Part shown: piece by piece, positions 61,747-64,000 of the stretch
How positions within the stretch are numbered: the stretch's first letter is position 1
Layout: each line of letters begins with the position of its first letter
From: Clostridium culturomicium
Lineage (GTDB): Bacteria; Bacillota; Clostridia; Clostridiales; Clostridiaceae
Length of the DNA: 64,000 nt
Direction: 5' to 3'
Assembly (NCBI RefSeq): GCF_000821305.1
Contig: NZ_CCXK01000017.1
Coordinates: forward strand, 1,522,827 to 1,586,826
Program-made: the position numbers and the translations under genes
Notes under the pieces: model-generated
The model's input: only the letters and a program-made list of their open reading frames with translations
Database searches by the model: none
Told to the model about the DNA's origin: nothing

Positions 61747-62382
61747 TTAGTTGGCTACTTTAACCATACTATATCTTAATACTTTTTCACCTTTTTTATA
61801 TCCCTTTTGGAATACTTCAGCAACTTGATTTGCACCTAAACTTGAATCTTCAACGTGCATTACTGCATTATGATGATTTGGATCAAACTCTCCATCTGCA
61901 GCAATTTCTTCAACTCCAAGCTTATTTAAAGCTCCCATGAATTGATTAATTGTCATTTCTAAACCTTTCTTCAAATCTTCAACACTACCATCAACTGCAA
62001 CAGCTCTTTCTAGATTGTCTAAAACAGGAAGCATTTCCTTTAATACATCTGCACAAGCTTCAGTATATATATTTTCTTTTTCTTTTATTGTTCTTTTTCT
62101 GAAGTTATCATATTCTGCAACAGTTCTTAAAAGTTTATCTTTTAAAGCTTCGTTTTCATCTTTAAGATCCTTAAGTTCAGCCTTGCGATTTCTAAACATC
62201 TTCATTTCATCTTCACATTCCTGTTCCTCTACTGTTTCATTAGTTTCAGCAGATTCTTCACAAGGAATTCCTTCTCCTTCACATGCTATTGTTTCAGAAG
62301 CTTCATTCTCAAGAACTTCACTTGCATCACCATTAACCGAACTATTCATTTGGTCTTTGTTTTCTTCCATATTATTATGCAA
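61747..62382 (-). CDS. grpE: Nucleotide exchange factor GrpE
   Basis: An approximately 211-residue GrpE. It has a long acidic N-terminal tail, a coiled coil (KAELKDLKDENEALKDKLLRTVAEYDNFRKRT) and the C-terminal beta domain with FDPNHHNAVMHVED and GYKKGEKVLRYSMVKVAN. It releases ADP from DnaK. Start choice: a TTG at 62382 lies nine bases after GGAGG. The ATG at 62370 is too far from the site, and a TTG at 62397 overlaps it. Confidence 0.95.
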   Translation of the reverse strand: MHNNMEENKDQMNSSVNGDASEVLENEASETIACEGEGIPCEESAETNETVEEQECEDEMKMFRNRKAELKDLKDENEALKDKLLRTVAEYDNFRKRTIKEKENIYTEACADVLKEMLPVLDNLERAVAVDGSVEDLKKGLEMTINQFMGALNKLGVEEIAADGEFDPNHHNAVMHVEDSSLGANQVAEVFQKGYKKGEKVLRYSMVKVAN

Positions 62383-62426
62383 TGCACTTTCCTCCAATCT
62401 ATTAATTCCTTTAGCTGCATTAATAG

Positions 62427-63473
62427 CTAAACTTCAGGCTCATCATATATTTTTGAAATATTTTTATCTATTTCTTCAACTACAGTGTCTAATACTGCAA
62501 CTACTTTATCGTAGTTCATTCTTGTTGGCCCAATAACTCCTATGGTTCCCATTACTCTGCCTTTGTAGCTGTAACTAGCTGTTATTATGCTGCAGTCTTT
62601 AGCGCATTCAATATAGTTTTCTTTACCAATACCTATATATAAAGGTTCTTCAGTGGCAGGGGTTAAAATTTGATTTAAATTTTCTTCATTGTTAATCAAA
62701 CCTAGAAAAGCTTTTGCTCTGTCTATATTGTTATACTCTGGATAATCAAATATATTTGTTGTACCCTTTGTATAAATCTCACTACTGTCACCCTGAACTA
62801 AAGTTTCATGCAGTGCAGGTATAATGCTATCAAAAATCTCTTCATATCCCACAAGTTCATTCCTCAGATTCACAAGGAAATCTAAGCTTATCTGCTCTAT
62901 ACTTATTCCAACTAAAAGCCCGTTTAGAACATTGTTGACTCTGATGAGTTTATCATCATCTACTTCATTAGCAACTTTAATAGTATTATTTTTAATATTA
63001 CCGTTATCCGTAATGATTGTAGATAAAATCAAATATTTTTCAATAGCTAAAAGCTTTATATATTTAATACTAGATTTCTGCACTGGAGCAAATTTAACTA
63101 CCGATGTTAATCTAGTAAAGTTTGAAACTATATCGATTGCACCTTTAACTATGGCATCTACTTCATTAAGGGCTATTTCCCTAATCTCACGACGAATGGA
63201 ATTCTGCTCCTCCTCAGTGAGGGTGGGAGTATTCATAAGTTTATCTACATAAAGTCTATACCCCTTATCTGAAGGTCTTCGTCCAGAGGATGTATGAAGT
63301 TGTTCTAAATATCCCATTTCTTCAAGGTCTGCCATTTCATTTCTGATGGTAGCAGAACTGATACCTAAATCATATCTCTTTGATATGGTTCTTGAACCCA
63401 CAGGCTCTCCGTAGGTAATATAGTCAGTAATTATGGCCTGCAAGATTTTAATCTTTCTTTCATCCATATCCAT
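62427..63473 (-). CDS. hrcA: Heat-inducible repressor HrcA
   Basis: A 348-residue HrcA. The N-terminal winged helix is ERKIKILQAIITDYITYGEPVGSRTISKRYDLGISSATIRNEMADLEEMGYLEQ (given here only to identify the domain by its ends ERKIK and MGYLEQ). A dimerisation domain and the GAF-like ligand region (IGKENYIECAKDCSIITASY) follow. It binds CIRCE and represses the operon until heat unfolds it. The ATG at 63473, six bases after GAGGTG, fits best. Earlier in-frame starts overlap the ribosome site or CIRCE. Confidence 0.95.
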   Translation of the reverse strand: MDMDERKIKILQAIITDYITYGEPVGSRTISKRYDLGISSATIRNEMADLEEMGYLEQLHTSSGRRPSDKGYRLYVDKLMNTPTLTEEEQNSIRREIREIALNEVDAIVKGAIDIVSNFTRLTSVVKFAPVQKSSIKYIKLLAIEKYLILSTIITDNGNIKNNTIKVANEVDDDKLIRVNNVLNGLLVGISIEQISLDFLVNLRNELVGYEEIFDSIIPALHETLVQGDSSEIYTKGTTNIFDYPEYNNIDRAKAFLGLINNEENLNQILTPATEEPLYIGIGKENYIECAKDCSIITASYSYKGRVMGTIGVIGPTRMNYDKVVAVLDTVVEEIDKNISKIYDEPEV

Positions 63474-63489
63474 ATTCATCACCTCTTTG

Positions 63490-63516
63490 TTAGCACTCAC
63501 CAACTTCGAGTGCTAA
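63490..63516. promoter_or_regulatory. CIRCE operator
   Basis: TTAGCACTC-N9-GAGTGCTAA is a perfect match to the CIRCE consensus. It lies between the promoter and hrcA, so HrcA represses its own operon. Confidence 0.98.
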
Positions 63517-63529
63517 TGACTATATTTAA

Positions 63530-63558
63530 AAAATATCACTTTCTATATGTATTGTCAA
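63530..63558 (-). promoter_or_regulatory. Sigma-A promoter of the hrcA-grpE-dnaK-dnaJ operon
   Basis: On the minus strand TTGACA (63558-63553) and TATTTT (63535-63530) are separated by 17 bases, directly upstream of CIRCE. Confidence 0.8.
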
Positions 63559-63575
63559 TAGGGTTCATACTTTTT

Positions 63576-64000
63576 TTACAAAATAAAATCTGCCATAACT
63601 TGATTGCTGAATTCCATTCCCTTTGAGGTTAAGAAAAGCCTATTTTCTTCAAGGTTTAAAAGCTCCATATGAACATATTTCTCTATGATGTCCTTGTATT
63701 TATCAAAAATTGAAACTCCAAATCGATGCTGAAATTCTCTGATATCAATTCCATCATTAAGTCTTAGTCCAAGAAACATAAACTCTTCAATATCATCCTT
63801 CTCCGAATTTTTAAATTCTTCCACTACCACCGTATTCGATTCATTCATTCTTCCTATATATTTTTCTATATTACTTTCATTTCTATACCTAATTCCATTA
63901 ATATAAGAATGGGAAGATGAACCACATCCAACATAATTGTTAAGCTGCCAATAAATTTTGTTATGCTTGCATTCGAATCCCTTTTTTGCGTAATTTGATA
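63576..64000 (-). CDS. hemW: HemW-like heme chaperone / radical SAM protein (C-terminal part)
   Basis: The frame runs off the right edge of the window, so the N-terminal radical-SAM core with its CxxxCxxC motif is not seen. The visible 140 residues include SNYAKKGFECKHNKIYWQLN and YVGCGSSSHSYINGIRYRN, typical of HemW (formerly HemN-like), then the HemN C-terminal domain with FMFLGLRLNDGID and ending VMADFIL. An ATG at 63848 is internal, not the start. HemW upstream of hrcA is the standard Firmicute order. Confidence 0.93.
   Translation of the reverse strand, partial: SNYAKKGFECKHNKIYWQLNNYVGCGSSSHSYINGIRYRNESNIEKYIGRMNESNTVVVEEFKNSEKDDIEEFMFLGLRLNDGIDIREFQHRFGVSIFDKYKDIIEKYVHMELLNLEENRLFLTSKGMEFSNQVMADFIL

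Noticed and set aside
62015..62536. 173-residue plus-strand frame across grpE/hrcA
   Set aside because: Antisense shadow with Ser/Leu-rich low-complexity translation over two conserved genes.

Overview
The window is an AT-rich chromosomal segment of a spore-forming, anaerobic firmicute, most likely a Clostridium sensu stricto. The reasons are strong AGGAGG-type ribosome binding sites, a CotS-family spore coat gene, the sporulation pair yqfC/yqfD, pyruvate phosphate dikinase, and a heat-shock/translation block in clostridial order (hemW-hrcA-grpE-dnaK-dnaJ-prmA-rsmE-mtaB-HIT-rpsU-yqeY). No rRNA, tRNA, CRISPR, prophage or intact insertion sequence was seen.

Positions 1-3450 hold a CotS-like gene, a PfkB sugar kinase (probable 2-keto-3-deoxygluconate kinase) with a clear sigma-A promoter and palindromic operators, and a decayed TPR/DUF5107 gene. 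Positions 3452-15662 hold an N-acetylglucosamine oligosaccharide locus: a YesM/YesN-type two-component system, a lipoprotein-based ABC importer, a phosphohexomutase, a GH94 phosphorylase closely resembling N,N'-diacetylchitobiose phosphorylase, an MsmK/UgpC-type ATPase and a YesL-like membrane protein. Positions 16152-18046 are the wreck of a bacteriocin-type ABC transporter. Positions 18624-22212 encode a cytoplasmic GH3 enzyme, a HAD phosphatase and an AraC regulator. They are divergent from a four-gene operon (22790-26799) of two TIM-barrel epimerase/isomerases and two Gfo/Idh/MocA dehydrogenases, which looks like a 3-keto-sugar pathway with no assigned substrate.

Positions 27875-40827 are a hexuronate region: uxaC, uxuA, two near-twin SDR fructuronate reductases, and four closely related GPH-family symporters plus the C-terminal stub of a fifth. 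Three of the symporters share a promoter block with direct repeats at a 21-bp period. Glucuronate would be taken up, isomerised (UxaC), reduced (SDR), dehydrated (UxuA) and phosphorylated by the kinase at 1793.

Positions 41305-64000 are conserved housekeeping genes on the minus strand: ppdK with a CcpN-like CBS regulator (apparently starting at AUU), a DUF4342 protein, recO-era-cdd-(dgkA-PAP2 fusion)-ybeY-pgpH-yqfD-yqfC, then yqeY to hrcA with a perfect CIRCE element, and a partial hemW at the window end.

The most unusual non-coding signal is a dispersed family of about 80-bp hairpin units lying between genes. It shows compensatory stem changes, and its TAAGTGA edge coincides with the stop codons of three genes.
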